A stretch of DNA of 64,000 bases, taken from contig NZ_CP077084.1 of NCBI RefSeq assembly GCF_014268275.3, positions 1,736,001 through 1,800,000 of the forward strand, given 5' to 3'. Position numbers and translations under genes: made by a program. Position 1 is the first letter of the stretch. Each line of letters opens with the position of its first letter. The notes below the pieces were generated by a model. That model was not told the origin of the DNA, ran no database searches, and was given only the letters and a program-made list of their open reading frames with translations. Shown here one piece after another: positions 45,404 through 54,741 of the stretch. Source of the stretch: Pseudomonas tritici. Lineage in GTDB: Bacteria; Pseudomonadota; Gammaproteobacteria; Pseudomonadales; Pseudomonadaceae.

Positions 45404-46602
45404 TGCGCGACGTATTTATCTGTGACGCCATTCGTACCCCCATCGGCCGTTTCGGCGGTGGCTTGTCCACCGTGCGTGCCGATGATTTGGCGGCGTTGCC
45501 GATCAAGGCGCTGATCGAGCGTAACCCTTCGGTGGATTGGCGTGCGGTTGATGAGGTGTTCCTCGGCTGTGCCAACCAGGCCGGCGAAGACAATCGTAAC
45601 GTGGCACGTATGGCGCTGTTGCTGGCGGGCCTGCCGGAGAGCATTCCAGGCGTGACGCTCAACCGCTTGTGCGCCTCGGGCATGGACGCCATCGGCACGG
45701 CCTTCCGCGCCATTGCCAGCGGTGAAATGGAGCTGGCGATTGCCGGTGGCGTCGAGTCGATGTCCCGTGCACCGTTCGTGATGGGCAAGGCCGACGCGGC
45801 GTTTTCGCGCAACATGAAGCTGGAAGACACCACCATCGGCTGGCGCTTTATCAACCCGTTGATGAAGGCCCAGTACGGCGTGGATGCCATGCCGCAGACC
45901 GCCGATAACGTCGCCGACGATTACCACGTATCCCGCGCCGACCAGGACGCCTTCGCCCTGCGCAGCCAGCAACGCACCGCTGCCGCGCAAGCCGCTGGGT
46001 TCTTCGCCGAAGAAATCGTGCCGGTGCGGGTCGCCCATAAAAAAGGCGAGACTGTTGTCGAGCAGGATGAACATCCACGTGACACCACGTTGGAAGCCCT
46101 GGCCAAACTCAAACCGGTCAACGGCCCTGACAAAACCGTCACCGCTGGCAATGCCTCGGGTGTGAATGACGGTGCGGCGGCGCTGATCCTGGCCTCCGCC
46201 GACGCCGTCAAGAAACACGGCTTGACCGCCCGCGCCCGCGTATTGGGCATGGCCAGCGCCGGCGTCGCACCGCGCGTGATGGGCATCGGCCCGGTGCCGG
46301 CGGTGCGCAAACTGGTGGAGCGGCTGGGCCTGGCGGTCACCGACTTTGATGTGATCGAACTCAACGAAGCCTTCGCCAGCCAAGGCCTGGCGGTGCTGCG
46401 TGAACTGGGCATCGCCGACGACGCGCCGCAGGTCAACCCGAATGGTGGTGCCATCGCCCTCGGCCACCCGTTGGGCATGAGCGGCGCGCGGCTGGTGCTG
46501 ACCGCCCTGCATCAACTGGAAAAAACCGGCGGCCGCAAAGGCCTGGCGACCATGTGCGTGGGCGTCGGCCAAGGCTTGGCCCTGGCGATTGAACGCATCT
46601 AA
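45403..46602 (+). CDS. pcaF: Beta-ketoadipyl-CoA thiolase
   Basis: A 399-residue thiolase that splits 3-oxoadipyl-CoA into succinyl-CoA and acetyl-CoA. Seen: the acylated cysteine in [15 protein letters not shown] (about residue 90), [34 protein letters not shown] with the active-site His, and CVGVGQG with the second Cys. It overlaps pcaJ by one base and is followed 17 bases later by pcaH. Confidence 0.96.
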   Translation: MRDVFICDAIRTPIGRFGGGLSTVRADDLAALPIKALIERNPSVDWRAVDEVFLGCANQAGEDNRNVARMALLLAGLPESIPGVTLNRLCASGMDAIGTAFRAIASGEMELAIAGGVESMSRAPFVMGKADAAFSRNMKLEDTTIGWRFINPLMKAQYGVDAMPQTADNVADDYHVSRADQDAFALRSQQRTAAAQAAGFFAEEIVPVRVAHKKGETVVEQDEHPRDTTLEALAKLKPVNGPDKTVTAGNASGVNDGAAALILASADAVKKHGLTARARVLGMASAGVAPRVMGIGPVPAVRKLVERLGLAVTDFDVIELNEAFASQGLAVLRELGIADDAPQVNPNGGAIALGHPLGMSGARLVLTALHQLEKTGGRKGLATMCVGVGQGLALAIERI

Positions 46603-46619
46603 CAAGAGAGGATTGTTCC

Positions 46620-47324
46620 ATGAGTGACAAGCCCGGATACCGGCGCCCGCAAGCGGGTACCCAACCTGATTACCTGCACCCGGCCTACCAGTCGACGAAC
46701 CTGCGCTCGCCGTCCCAGCCGTTGGTGTTCTTGCCACACTCTTTATCGGAAATCACCGGCCCGACCATCGGCGCCGAGCGGATCAATGAGAAGGACAATG
46801 ACCTCACCGCCCAGCATGAGGGCGAGCCCCAGGGCGAGCGCATCATCATTCACGGCCGCGTGCTGGACGAAAACGGCCTGCCGGTGCCGGGCATTCTTGT
46901 GGAAATCTGGCAAGCCAACGCTGCTGGCCGCTACAACCACAAGCGCGACCTGCACGATGCACCGCTGGACCCGAATTTCACCGGCACCGGGCGCACCGTG
47001 ACCGACGCTGACGGCTGGTACCAGTTCCAGACCATCAAGCCCGGTGCCTACCCATGGGGCAATCACCACAACGCCTGGCGCCCGGCGCATATCCACTTTT
47101 CGCTGTTTGGCCCGAGTGTGCTGACGCGCCTGGTCACGCAGATGTACTTCCCCGGCGACCCGCTATTGGAATACGACCCGATCTACAACTGCGTGCCGGA
47201 TACCTCGGCCAAGGAACGCCTGATCGCCCGTTTCGACCTGGAAAAAACCGTCCCGCACTACGCCCTCGGCTACCGTTGGGACATCGTCCTGCGTGGCCGC
47301 GACGCTACGCCGATGGAGAAATAA
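46620..47324 (+). CDS. pcaH: Protocatechuate 3,4-dioxygenase beta subunit
   Basis: A 234-residue subunit carrying the non-haem Fe(III) site. The ligands can be picked out as Tyr105 (AAGRYNHK), Tyr144 (PGAYPWGNHH), His157 and His159 (RPAHIHFSLF). With PcaG it opens protocatechuate between the hydroxyls to 3-carboxy-cis,cis-muconate. GAGAGGATTG precedes the ATG. In P. putida pcaHG lie apart from the other pca genes; here they sit inside the cluster. Confidence 0.97.
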   Translation: MSDKPGYRRPQAGTQPDYLHPAYQSTNLRSPSQPLVFLPHSLSEITGPTIGAERINEKDNDLTAQHEGEPQGERIIIHGRVLDENGLPVPGILVEIWQANAAGRYNHKRDLHDAPLDPNFTGTGRTVTDADGWYQFQTIKPGAYPWGNHHNAWRPAHIHFSLFGPSVLTRLVTQMYFPGDPLLEYDPIYNCVPDTSAKERLIARFDLEKTVPHYALGYRWDIVLRGRDATPMEK

Positions 47325-47325
47325 G

Positions 47326-47892
47326 ATGACACTCAACGCGACCACGTCCCACACCGTTGGGCCTTATTACCACATTGGCCTGACCTGGCTGAACCGCGAA
47401 GACCTGACCGTGGCTGCCACCCTTGGCGAGCGCGTGGCGATCAGCGGGCAAGTGGTGGATGGCAACGGCGATGTCGTCAACGACGCCATGCTTGAAGTCT
47501 GGCAGGCCAACGCCGCCGGCAAATATGACCACCCGGAAGATGAGCAGGACAAAGCGCTGGACCCGAACTTCGAAGGTTTCGGCCGGGTGCCGGTGGATGC
47601 CGAAGGGCGATTTCGCTTTACCACCATCAAGCCGGGCGCCGTGCCGGGGTTGAAGGGCACGACCCAGGCGCCGCATCTGGTGGTGCTGGTGTTTGCACGA
47701 GGGTTGGTGAAGCACCTGCTGACGCGGATTTATTTTGAGGGTGAGCCGATGAATGGGGATGACCCGTTGTTGGCGTGTGTGCCGGCGGAGCGGCGTAGCA
47801 CCTTGATTGCCAAGCCGGATGCGGCGGGTGTGCATCAGTGGAATGTGGTGTTGCAGGGGACGGATAAGGAAACGGTGTTCTTCGACTACTGA
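47326..47892 (+). CDS. pcaG: Protocatechuate 3,4-dioxygenase alpha subunit
   Basis: ATG 47326 gives 188 residues, one base after pcaH. Seen: SHTVGPYYHIGLTW at the start, EVWQANAAGKYDHPEDEQ, and PHLVVLVFARGL where the beta subunit has its iron histidines; the alpha subunit lacks the metal site, as expected. The upstream in-frame ATG at 47293 lies inside pcaH and is not used. The last 150 bases use slightly more T/G-ending codons. Confidence 0.96.
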   Translation: MTLNATTSHTVGPYYHIGLTWLNREDLTVAATLGERVAISGQVVDGNGDVVNDAMLEVWQANAAGKYDHPEDEQDKALDPNFEGFGRVPVDAEGRFRFTTIKPGAVPGLKGTTQAPHLVVLVFARGLVKHLLTRIYFEGEPMNGDDPLLACVPAERRSTLIAKPDAAGVHQWNVVLQGTDKETVFFDY

Positions 47893-47904
47893 GTCGCTTG
47901 TCAG

Positions 47905-47936
47905 GGCCTCATCGGGGGCTTGCCCCCGATGAGGCC
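47905..47936. repeat. Palindromic hairpin after pcaG (REP-like)
   Basis: GGCCTCATCGGGGGC and GCCCCCGATGAGGCC are perfect inverted arms with a two-base loop. No T-run follows, so it is more likely a REP-type element than a terminator; it could lower read-through from pcaHG to pcaT. Confidence 0.78.
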
Positions 47937-48029
47937 GGTTCAGCCGATACATATCCAAAGTCTGCTTGCGGAACACGGTTGTTGCAAAGTATGTCTAGGC
48001 TATAACCGTTCCCACTGAGTGAAAAAACC

Positions 48030-49325
48030 ATGACAACAACCACCAGTCACTACACCGGAGAAGAACGCCGCAAACGGATTTTTGCGATTGTCGGTGCTTC
48101 GTCCGGCAACCTCGTCGAATGGTTCGACTTCTACGTCTACGCCTTCTGCGCCATCTACTTCGCCCCTGCGTTTTTCCCATCGGACGACCCCACGGTCCAA
48201 CTGCTCAACACCGCGGGTGTGTTCGCCGCCGGGTTCCTGATGCGGCCTATCGGCGGCTGGCTGTTTGGTCGGGTGGCCGACAAGCACGGCCGTAAGAACT
48301 CGATGATGATCTCGGTGCTGATGATGTGCGCCGGCTCGCTGGTCATTGCCTTCCTGCCGACTTACAAGGACATCGGCGCCTGGGCCCCGGCGTTGCTGTT
48401 GGTCGCGCGACTTTTCCAAGGCTTGTCAGTGGGGGGCGAATACGGCACCACCGCGACCTATATGAGTGAAGTCGCGCTCAAGGGCCAGCGCGGTTTCTTC
48501 GCCTCGTTCCAGTACGTAACGCTGATCGGCGGGCAATTGCTGGCGGTGCTGGTGGTGGTGATCCTGCAGCAGATCCTCACCGAAGACGAATTGCGCGCCT
48601 GGGGCTGGCGGATTCCGTTCGTGATCGGCGCGATTGCGGCGGTGATCTCGCTGCTGCTGCGTCGCACCCTCAAGGAAACCACCAGTAAGGAAATGCGCCA
48701 GGACAAGGACGCCGGCAGCATCGCCGCGCTGTTCCGCAACCATAAGGCGGCGTTTATCACCGTGCTCGGCTACACCGCCGGCGGCTCGCTGATTTTCTAC
48801 ACCTTTACCACCTACATGCAGAAGTACCTGGTGAACACTGCCGGGATGCATGCCAAGACCGCCAGCTACATCATGACCGGCGCGCTGTTCGTGTACATGT
48901 GCATGCAGCCACTGTTCGGCATGCTTTCGGACAAGATCGGCCGGCGTAACTCGATGCTCTGGTTCGGCGCGCTCGGCACCCTGTGCACGGTACCGATCCT
49001 GCTGACCCTGAAAACCGTGACCAGCCCGTTCCTGGCGTTTGTGCTGATCTCCCTGGCCTTGGCCATCGTGAGTTTCTACACCTCGATCAGCGGGCTGGTG
49101 AAAGCAGAAATGTTCCCGCCGCACGTACGTGCATTGGGGGTGGGCCTGGCCTATGCAGTGGCCAATGCGATCTTCGGCGGTTCGGCGGAATACGTGGCCT
49201 TGGGCCTGAAATCCATGGGCATGGAAAACACCTTTTACTGGTACGTCACCGGCATGATGGCGGTGGCTTTCCTGTTCAGCTTGCGCCTGCCTAAACAGGC
49301 GGAGTACTTGCATCACGATCTTTAA
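48030..49325 (+). CDS. pcaT: MFS dicarboxylate/ketoadipate transporter PcaT (KgtP-like)
   Basis: A 431-residue transporter of the metabolite:H+ symporter group. Seen: [20 protein letters not shown] at the N-terminus, [21 protein letters not shown] and [20 protein letters not shown], all typical of KgtP/ProP. Its place before pcaB fits PcaT, which takes up beta-ketoadipate in P. putida; alpha-ketoglutarate is the main alternative substrate. Confidence 0.9.
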   Translation: MTTTTSHYTGEERRKRIFAIVGASSGNLVEWFDFYVYAFCAIYFAPAFFPSDDPTVQLLNTAGVFAAGFLMRPIGGWLFGRVADKHGRKNSMMISVLMMCAGSLVIAFLPTYKDIGAWAPALLLVARLFQGLSVGGEYGTTATYMSEVALKGQRGFFASFQYVTLIGGQLLAVLVVVILQQILTEDELRAWGWRIPFVIGAIAAVISLLLRRTLKETTSKEMRQDKDAGSIAALFRNHKAAFITVLGYTAGGSLIFYTFTTYMQKYLVNTAGMHAKTASYIMTGALFVYMCMQPLFGMLSDKIGRRNSMLWFGALGTLCTVPILLTLKTVTSPFLAFVLISLALAIVSFYTSISGLVKAEMFPPHVRALGVGLAYAVANAIFGGSAEYVALGLKSMGMENTFYWYVTGMMAVAFLFSLRLPKQAEYLHHDL

Positions 49326-49335
49326 GGGATGAGCT

Positions 49336-50691
49336 ATGACGCTGCGCACGAGCAATCAATTGTTCGACGCTTATTTCACGGCGGACAGCATGGCCGAGGT
49401 GTTCTGCGACAGGGGACGCTTGCAGGGCATGCTGGATTTTGAGGCGGGGTTGGCCCGGGCCGAGGCTCGGGTCGGTTTGATCCCCCAGGCCGCGGTCGCA
49501 CCGATCGCCCAGGCGTGCCTGGCGTCGCTGTATGACGTCGATGCCCTTGGCGTGGCGATTGCCACGGCGGGGAATTCGGCGATTCCGTTGGTGAAGGCAT
49601 TGGGCAAGTTGATTGCCGCTGAAGACCCCGGCGCCGAACGTTATGTGCACCTGGGCGCGACGAGCCAGGATGTGATGGACACCGGGTTGGTGCTGCAACT
49701 GCGCCAAGCCGTGGCGTTGATCGAAACGGACTTGGCACGCCTGGGCGACATTCTTGCCACCCAGGCCCAGCGCTATGCTGCTGTGCCACTGGCTGGGCGG
49801 ACCTGGTTGCAGCATGCGACGCCGGTGACCCTGGGGATGAAAATCGCCGGTTGGCTGGGGGCAGTAACGCGCAGTCGGCAACGTCTCGCCGAACTGAAAC
49901 CGCGCTTGCTGGTGCTGCAATTCGGCGGTGCCTCCGGAACCCTCGCAGCGCTGGGCGAACAGGCCATGCCGGTGGCCGAGGCGCTGGCAACAGAGCTGCA
50001 ACTGACCTTGCCCGAACAGCCTTGGCACACCCAACGGGATCGCCTGGTGGAATTCGCGAGCGTGCTTGGCCTGATCGCTGGCAGCCTCGGCAAACTGGGC
50101 CGCGATATCAGCCTGCTGATGCAAACCGAAGCGGCGGAAGTCTTTGAGCCCTCCGCGCCGGGCAAAGGCGGCTCATCGACCATGCCGCACAAGCGTAACC
50201 CGGTGGGCGCCGCAGTGCTGATCAGCGCCGCGACCCGCGTGCCCGGGTTGGTGGCGACAATGTTCAGCGCCATGCCCCAGGAGCACGAGCGCAGCCTGGG
50301 CCTGTGGCATGCCGAATGGGAAACCTTGCCGGAGATTTGCCGGTTGGTCTCCGGCGCGTTGCAACAGGCCTTGCTGGTGAGCGAAGGGTTGGAAGTCGAC
50401 CCGCAACGCATGACGCATAACCTCGACCTGACCCAAGGCCTGGTGCTGGCCGAAGCCGTCAGCATCGTGCTCGCCCAGCGCCTTGGCCGTGAAACTGCAC
50501 ACCATCTGCTGGAGCAATGCTGCAAGCGCGCCGTCGCAGAAGGCCGGCATCTGCGCGCGGTATTGGCGGATGAGCCGCAAGTCACCGCCGAGCTGTCAGC
50601 AGCTGAGTTGGACCGCTTGCTTGATCCCGCCCATTACCTGGGCCAAGCCCGCACCTGGGTTACCCGCGCTGTAGCCGAACACTTTGCTTGA
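49336..50691 (+). CDS. pcaB: 3-carboxy-cis,cis-muconate cycloisomerase
   Basis: A 451-residue member of the fumarase/aspartase superfamily. Seen: the signature GKGGSSTMPHKRNPVGAAV with the catalytic Ser loop, HLGATSQDVMDTGLVLQLR and the helical core. It lactonises 3-carboxymuconate to 4-carboxymuconolactone. Its end overlaps the region just before pcaD, whose GTG lies 10 bases past the stop. Confidence 0.96.
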   Translation: MTLRTSNQLFDAYFTADSMAEVFCDRGRLQGMLDFEAGLARAEARVGLIPQAAVAPIAQACLASLYDVDALGVAIATAGNSAIPLVKALGKLIAAEDPGAERYVHLGATSQDVMDTGLVLQLRQAVALIETDLARLGDILATQAQRYAAVPLAGRTWLQHATPVTLGMKIAGWLGAVTRSRQRLAELKPRLLVLQFGGASGTLAALGEQAMPVAEALATELQLTLPEQPWHTQRDRLVEFASVLGLIAGSLGKLGRDISLLMQTEAAEVFEPSAPGKGGSSTMPHKRNPVGAAVLISAATRVPGLVATMFSAMPQEHERSLGLWHAEWETLPEICRLVSGALQQALLVSEGLEVDPQRMTHNLDLTQGLVLAEAVSIVLAQRLGRETAHHLLEQCCKRAVAEGRHLRAVLADEPQVTAELSAAELDRLLDPAHYLGQARTWVTRAVAEHFA

Positions 50692-50701
50692 GGAGACCAC
50701 C

Positions 50702-51493
50702 GTGGCATTTTTACAACTCGCCGAGGGCGAACTGCATTACCAATTGGATGGGCCTGAGGATGCGCCAGTACTGGTGCTCTCCAACTCGCTGGGCACCGAC
50801 CTGCACATGTGGGATATCCAGATCCCGGCCTTAACCCAACATTTTCGCGTGCTGCGGTTTGACACCCGTGGCCATGGCAAATCCTTGGTTACCCCAGGCC
50901 CCTACAGCATTGAGCAACTCGGTCAGGATGTGATCGCGCTGCTGGATGCACTGGATATCCAACGCGCGCATTTTTGCGGGTTGTCCATGGGCGGCCTGAT
51001 TGGCCAATGGCTTGGTATCAATGCTGGGCAGCGTTTGCAGCGCCTGGTGGTGTGCAACACCGCCGCCAAGATCGGCACGCCCGAGGTATGGAACCCGCGC
51101 ATTGAAATGGTGTTGCGTGATGGCGCAGCGGCGATGGTAGCGCTGCGCGATGCATCGATTGCACGCTGGTTCACCGCGGACTTTGCGGCGGCCAACCCGC
51201 ACCAGGCCAAGCAGATTACCGACATGCTGGCGGCCACATCGCCCGAAGGTTATGCCGCCAATTGTGCGGCGGTGCGGGATGCGGATTTTCGCGACCAACT
51301 GGCCTTGATCAAAGTGCCGACCCTGGCGATTGCTGGCACCGAAGACGCGGTCACACCGCCGGCCGGCAGCCACTTTATCCAGAACCATGTACAGGGTGCC
51401 GAGTACGCCGAGTTCTATGCGGCGCACTTGTCCAACGTCCAGGCCGGTGCTGCGTTCAGCGAGCGCGTTATCGAATTTTTACTCACTCGCTGA
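50702..51493 (+). CDS. pcaD: 3-oxoadipate enol-lactonase
   Basis: GTG 50702 follows GAGGAGACCACC and is chosen over an in-frame start at 50684 inside pcaB; 263 residues. An alpha/beta hydrolase: nucleophile Ser in FCGLSMGGLIGQ, acid in IAGTEDAVTPP, and His in YAAHLSNVQ. It hydrolyses 3-oxoadipate enol-lactone to 3-oxoadipate. A REPIN separates it from pcaC. Confidence 0.95.
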   Translation: MAFLQLAEGELHYQLDGPEDAPVLVLSNSLGTDLHMWDIQIPALTQHFRVLRFDTRGHGKSLVTPGPYSIEQLGQDVIALLDALDIQRAHFCGLSMGGLIGQWLGINAGQRLQRLVVCNTAAKIGTPEVWNPRIEMVLRDGAAAMVALRDASIARWFTADFAAANPHQAKQITDMLAATSPEGYAANCAAVRDADFRDQLALIKVPTLAIAGTEDAVTPPAGSHFIQNHVQGAEYAEFYAAHLSNVQAGAAFSERVIEFLLTR

Positions 51494-51500
51494 CCTACAT

Positions 51501-51635
51501 TGTAGTGAGCGGGCTTGCCCCGCGCTGGGGCGCGTAGCGGCCCTAACCCACTCACCGCAATCTTCCAGACAGAATGCGTTGAATGGGTGTGGGGCGGCTT
51601 CGCCACCCCGCGCGGGGCAAGCCCGCTCACTACAG
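51501..51635. repeat. REPIN (TAGTGAGCGGGC type) between pcaD and pcaC
   Basis: TGTAGTGAGCGGGCTTGCCC and its reverse complement GGGCAAGCCCGCTCACTACA flank about 95 bases. The same kind occurs at 58154-58286. It sits inside the pca transcript, so pcaC may be expressed less than pcaD or from its own signal. Confidence 0.9.
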
Positions 51636-51666
51636 GTCGCGTTTCATAGTGAATCAGGAGTTTTTT

Positions 51667-52065
51667 GTGGACGAGAAACAACGTTATGCCGAAGGCCTGC
51701 AGGTGCGCCGCGAAGTGCTGGGTGATGCCCATGTCGACCGTAGCCTCAATGCCCTGACCGAATTCAATAGCGAGTTCCAGGAAATGATCACCCGCCACGC
51801 CTGGGGGGATATCTGGACCCGCCCCGGCCTGCCTCGGCACACCCGCAGCCTGATCACCATCGCCATGCTGATCGGCATGAACCGCAGCGAAGAACTCAAG
51901 CTGCACCTGCGCGCCGCCGCGAGCAATGGCGTGACCCGCGCCGAGATCAAGGAAGTGCTGATGCAGAGCGCGATCTACTGCGGGATTCCGGCGGCGAATG
52001 CGACGTTCCATCTGGCGGAGTCGGTGTGGGATGAGCTGGGCGTAGAGTCGCGCCAGCAAGACTGA
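51667..52065 (+). CDS. pcaC: 4-carboxymuconolactone decarboxylase
   Basis: GTG 51667 follows AGGAG at six bases and gives 132 residues, the normal stand-alone PcaC length (in some bacteria it is fused to PcaD). Seen: the CMD signature RHTRSLITIAMLIGMN and ELKLHLRAAASNGVTRAEIKE, with AIYCGIPAAN carrying the conserved Cys. It decarboxylates 4-carboxymuconolactone to the enol-lactone used by PcaD. An in-frame start at 51583 within the REPIN is rejected. Confidence 0.95.
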   Translation: MDEKQRYAEGLQVRREVLGDAHVDRSLNALTEFNSEFQEMITRHAWGDIWTRPGLPRHTRSLITIAMLIGMNRSEELKLHLRAAASNGVTRAEIKEVLMQSAIYCGIPAANATFHLAESVWDELGVESRQQD

Positions 52066-52081
52066 ACCAGAAATACGATCA

Positions 52082-52096
52082 AATGTGGGAGCTGGC
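52082..52096. repeat. Single REP half-site
   Basis: AATGTGGGAGCTGGC matches one arm of the GTGGGAGCTGGC REPINs at 11083 and 17900, with no partner nearby; probably a decayed or solitary REP. Confidence 0.55.
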
Positions 52097-52116
52097 GGTC
52101 TCCATCGCACCGGGAA

Positions 52117-53016
52117 TCAGTGCGAATCCGCATCCCACACCCAGTTCCACACACCCGGCAGATGCACGTCTTCACTCACATCCTTCACGGTCCTTGCCAG
52201 CGCCGCGCGCTGAAGCTGGGCGGTATCGGTGTAGAACGGTTCAGCGGCCGTTTTCATGCCGGTGACGCGAGCGCTGTCCAGCAGGATCTGCAAGTACTCC
52301 TGCATATGGATCGCGGTATAGCGGTTGATGTCGTGGAACGTCACCACCACCGGTATCACGCCGTCCACGGTCGGCAGTTGCCCCAAGGCGATGCGCTCGC
52401 GCACCACCGACAGTTGCCGATACAAATTCGCCCGGCGCCGCGGGCTGCCGTTGAAGCCCCAGATCTTGCCGTCATTGGCGCTCAGGTCAGTCAACAACAC
52501 ATGCAGGCCATGGCGCCTGTAGGCGGCGAAGGTGCGGCGGTCGTAGTTCCAGAACGGTGGGCGTACCAGCGTGGGCGGTGCACCGGTGATGGCGGCAATG
52601 TCGGCGGCGCCCTGGGTGAGGGTGCTTTCAAGTGTCGCGTCATTCAGCCAACGATGGTTGGTATGAAACGCCGTGGCCGTGTGGAAGGCCAGGATATGCC
52701 CGCCCGCGTATTCACGCTCCATGGTCTTGCGGCCCCGCGAACTGCCACCGGAGCGGGCTGCTTCGGTTTGCAGGAAAAACACCGCCTTGATCCCCGGCAA
52801 CACCGGGTTCTGCGCCAGGTCGGCTACCACCGAACGGCTCGGGTTGTTGTAGCCCGACGCGCTGGGGCCGTCATCGAAGGTCAGCAGAAAGCGGATCGGC
52901 GCCTGGGCTTGCAGGCGTTGTTCGGTCTGCGGTGTCAGGGCGATGGGCGCGCCGATGCAGCCGCTGAGGCTCAGGGCCAGGGCAAGCATGGCGGATGCGA
53001 TGGCGAAGGATTTCAT
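52117..53016 (-). CDS. Polysaccharide deacetylase-family lipoprotein
   Basis: ATG 53016 gives 299 residues with a lipoprotein signal (MKSFAIASAMLALALSLSGC, Cys 20). Seen: the NodB motif LLTFDDGPSASGYN with the catalytic and metal Asp pair, the metal-His region ILAFHTATAFHTNHRWL, RPPFWNYDRRT, and a C-terminal VVVTFHDINRYT with the catalytic His. Family knowledge: these remove acetyl groups from chitin-like or peptidoglycan sugars; the substrate is unknown. The frame continues open upstream to past 53300 (see findings). Confidence 0.85.
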   Translation of the reverse strand: MKSFAIASAMLALALSLSGCIGAPIALTPQTEQRLQAQAPIRFLLTFDDGPSASGYNNPSRSVVADLAQNPVLPGIKAVFFLQTEAARSGGSSRGRKTMEREYAGGHILAFHTATAFHTNHRWLNDATLESTLTQGAADIAAITGAPPTLVRPPFWNYDRRTFAAYRRHGLHVLLTDLSANDGKIWGFNGSPRRRANLYRQLSVVRERIALGQLPTVDGVIPVVVTFHDINRYTAIHMQEYLQILLDSARVTGMKTAAEPFYTDTAQLQRAALARTVKDVSEDVHLPGVWNWVWDADSH

Positions 53017-53336
53017 GGTGGGCGCGGGCTCAAATAGAAGGCCGCTGTTGGGTGGGATCAGCAGCGGCAGGCGCGCACGATACAGCAAGAGCGGCTGTGT
53101 GAGGTTACAGTCTGACAGGCGAGCGCTGATCAGCGTCAGCCCAGGTATTGGCCGTTGCTGAAGACCGCAGGGCGCGCAGTCGTCGAACTGTGCGCCACAT
53201 TCGGTTGCTCGCGTGAGCGTGTGTAACAGGTTTTGAAACGTCCAGGTGTCGTCCTTTTCGCGGAGCCAGGTGTTGACCCTCTCTCTTGGAATGGGTCGGA
53301 CGCGCCAGATCGTTCCCCCATAAATGTAATTCGGGT
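53017..53336. other. Intergenic stretch with an open but start-less frame
   Basis: Between the deacetylase start and the porin stop. On the minus strand, in frame with the deacetylase, the sequence is open and coding-like over about 300 bases (TWLREKDDTWTFQNLLHTLT is part of it) but I find no ATG, GTG or TTG for it. It may be a remnant or chance. No promoter is clear. Confidence 0.4.
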
Positions 53337-54587
53337 TTACAGCAGACTGATTGGATAGCTGATGATCAACCGATTCTCATCAAACTCATTGTTGCTGTAG
53401 TCACGCCGCATGCTCGAATTGCGCAGGCGCACCGTCAGGTTTTTCGCGGCGCCGCTTTGCACGGTGTAGCCCAATTCGCTTTCGCGGCCCCATTCCTTGC
53501 CATCGGTGATCGTCCCGGTGTGCACATTGCTGCCACTGATATAGCGATTCATCAGGGTCAGGCCAGGCACGCCAAGGGCGGCGAAGTTGTAGTCGTGACG
53601 CACCTGCCAGGATTTCTCTTGGGCGTTGTCGTAGCTCGAGTTGTAGCTGTCGTTGGCCAGGGTGCCGCCGCTGGTGCCGTTGACGCGCATCCAGGCGCTG
53701 TTGCCGGCGAGTTTTTGCAGGCCGACATAAAAGGTGTTGCCGCCGTACTTGGCCGAGAACAGGCCGGACCAAGTCTTGTTGTCCAGCTCGCCTGCGCGGG
53801 CGCTGCCGTCGTCCTTGCCGTAGAAAAAGCCAAGGTTGGCGCCCAGGGTCCAGTCGCCCAACGGTTGGCTGTGGATCAGGTTGACGAACTGCTGGCTGTA
53901 GATGTCCTTGAGCTGCGCATTCCACAGGCCGATCTGCGTGCGTTTGTCGTTGAACGCGTACTCGCCGCCCTGGAAGTTGAAACGGTCGGAAGTGAACGCG
54001 GTTTTACCGACCATCGACATGTCGGTCATGCTGCTGTCGTCACGCGGGCTGTTGGCGCGGAACTGGCCGCCGTAGAGAGTCAGGCCGTCGATTTCCTTGG
54101 AGGTGATCTGCCCGCCGCGCAAGGTTTGCGGCAGGGAGCGACCATCGTCCGAGCGCAGGATAGGCAGCACCGGCATCCATTCGCCGACCTTCACTTCGGT
54201 CTTGGAGAGGCGCGCCTTGAACGCTACACCGAGGCGTCCGAACTCATCCGCAGGGCGGCCATCATGGTCCAACGGCAGCAACTGGGTACCCCCGGTGCCG
54301 CGCCCACCGTCCAGCTTCAACGAATACAGCCCCAGCACATCCACGCCAAAACCCACGGTGCCTTGGGTGAAACCGGACTTGGCGTCGAGGATGAAACTCT
54401 GCGTCCACTCCTGCGCGCCGCCCTGGGTTTTGGTGGGGTTGGTGAAGTTGCGGTTGAAGAAGAAGTTACGCAGGTTGAGGTTGGCGCTGGCGTCTTCGAG
54501 AAAGCCGTGTTCTTCGGCGACGACGGGCAGGGCAAGGCTGGCGACAGCGGTTGCCAGCAGGAATTGGCGCGGGTGGAAAGTGCTCAT
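53337..54587 (-). CDS. OprD-family outer-membrane porin
   Basis: ATG 54587 gives 416 residues with a Sec signal ending LPVVA. Seen: GFLEDASANLNLRNFFFNRNF, the usual OprD opening, FGVDVLGLYSLKLDGGRGTG, RLSKTEVKVGEWMPVLPIL and the C-terminal beta strand ending LIISYPISLL. Eighteen-stranded OprD porins carry specific small carboxylates or amino acids. Its place next to the pca genes suggests an aromatic-acid channel (as with BenF, OpdK or PhaK), but the substrate is inferred only from position. Confidence 0.88.
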   Translation of the reverse strand: MSTFHPRQFLLATAVASLALPVVAEEHGFLEDASANLNLRNFFFNRNFTNPTKTQGGAQEWTQSFILDAKSGFTQGTVGFGVDVLGLYSLKLDGGRGTGGTQLLPLDHDGRPADEFGRLGVAFKARLSKTEVKVGEWMPVLPILRSDDGRSLPQTLRGGQITSKEIDGLTLYGGQFRANSPRDDSSMTDMSMVGKTAFTSDRFNFQGGEYAFNDKRTQIGLWNAQLKDIYSQQFVNLIHSQPLGDWTLGANLGFFYGKDDGSARAGELDNKTWSGLFSAKYGGNTFYVGLQKLAGNSAWMRVNGTSGGTLANDSYNSSYDNAQEKSWQVRHDYNFAALGVPGLTLMNRYISGSNVHTGTITDGKEWGRESELGYTVQSGAAKNLTVRLRNSSMRRDYSNNEFDENRLIISYPISLL

Positions 54588-54701
54588 GGCGTAAGGACCT
54601 GTTGTTATTGGGTTTATGCAGGTGGCGGCCATGGTGCGGGGCGGTGCGCGACTGGTTCAATCGGGGAAGGGCGGGTTGTGGGCGATGATCGAACGCAAGT
54701 T

Positions 54702-54736
54702 GCCGGGCCGGACTCATGAGGTCCGGCCCGGTTTTC
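54702..54736. terminator. Hairpin terminator after the J-domain gene
   Basis: CCGGGCCGGAC and GTCCGGCCCGG pair around TCATGAG; TTTT follows on the plus strand. It lies six bases past the stop of the J-domain gene on the minus strand. Confidence 0.8.
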
Positions 54737-54741
54737 CGGGT

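Noticed and set aside
44971..46737. 588-codon open frame opposite pcaJ/pcaF
   Set aside because: It runs across two well-defined overlapping pca genes and has shadow-type residue content.
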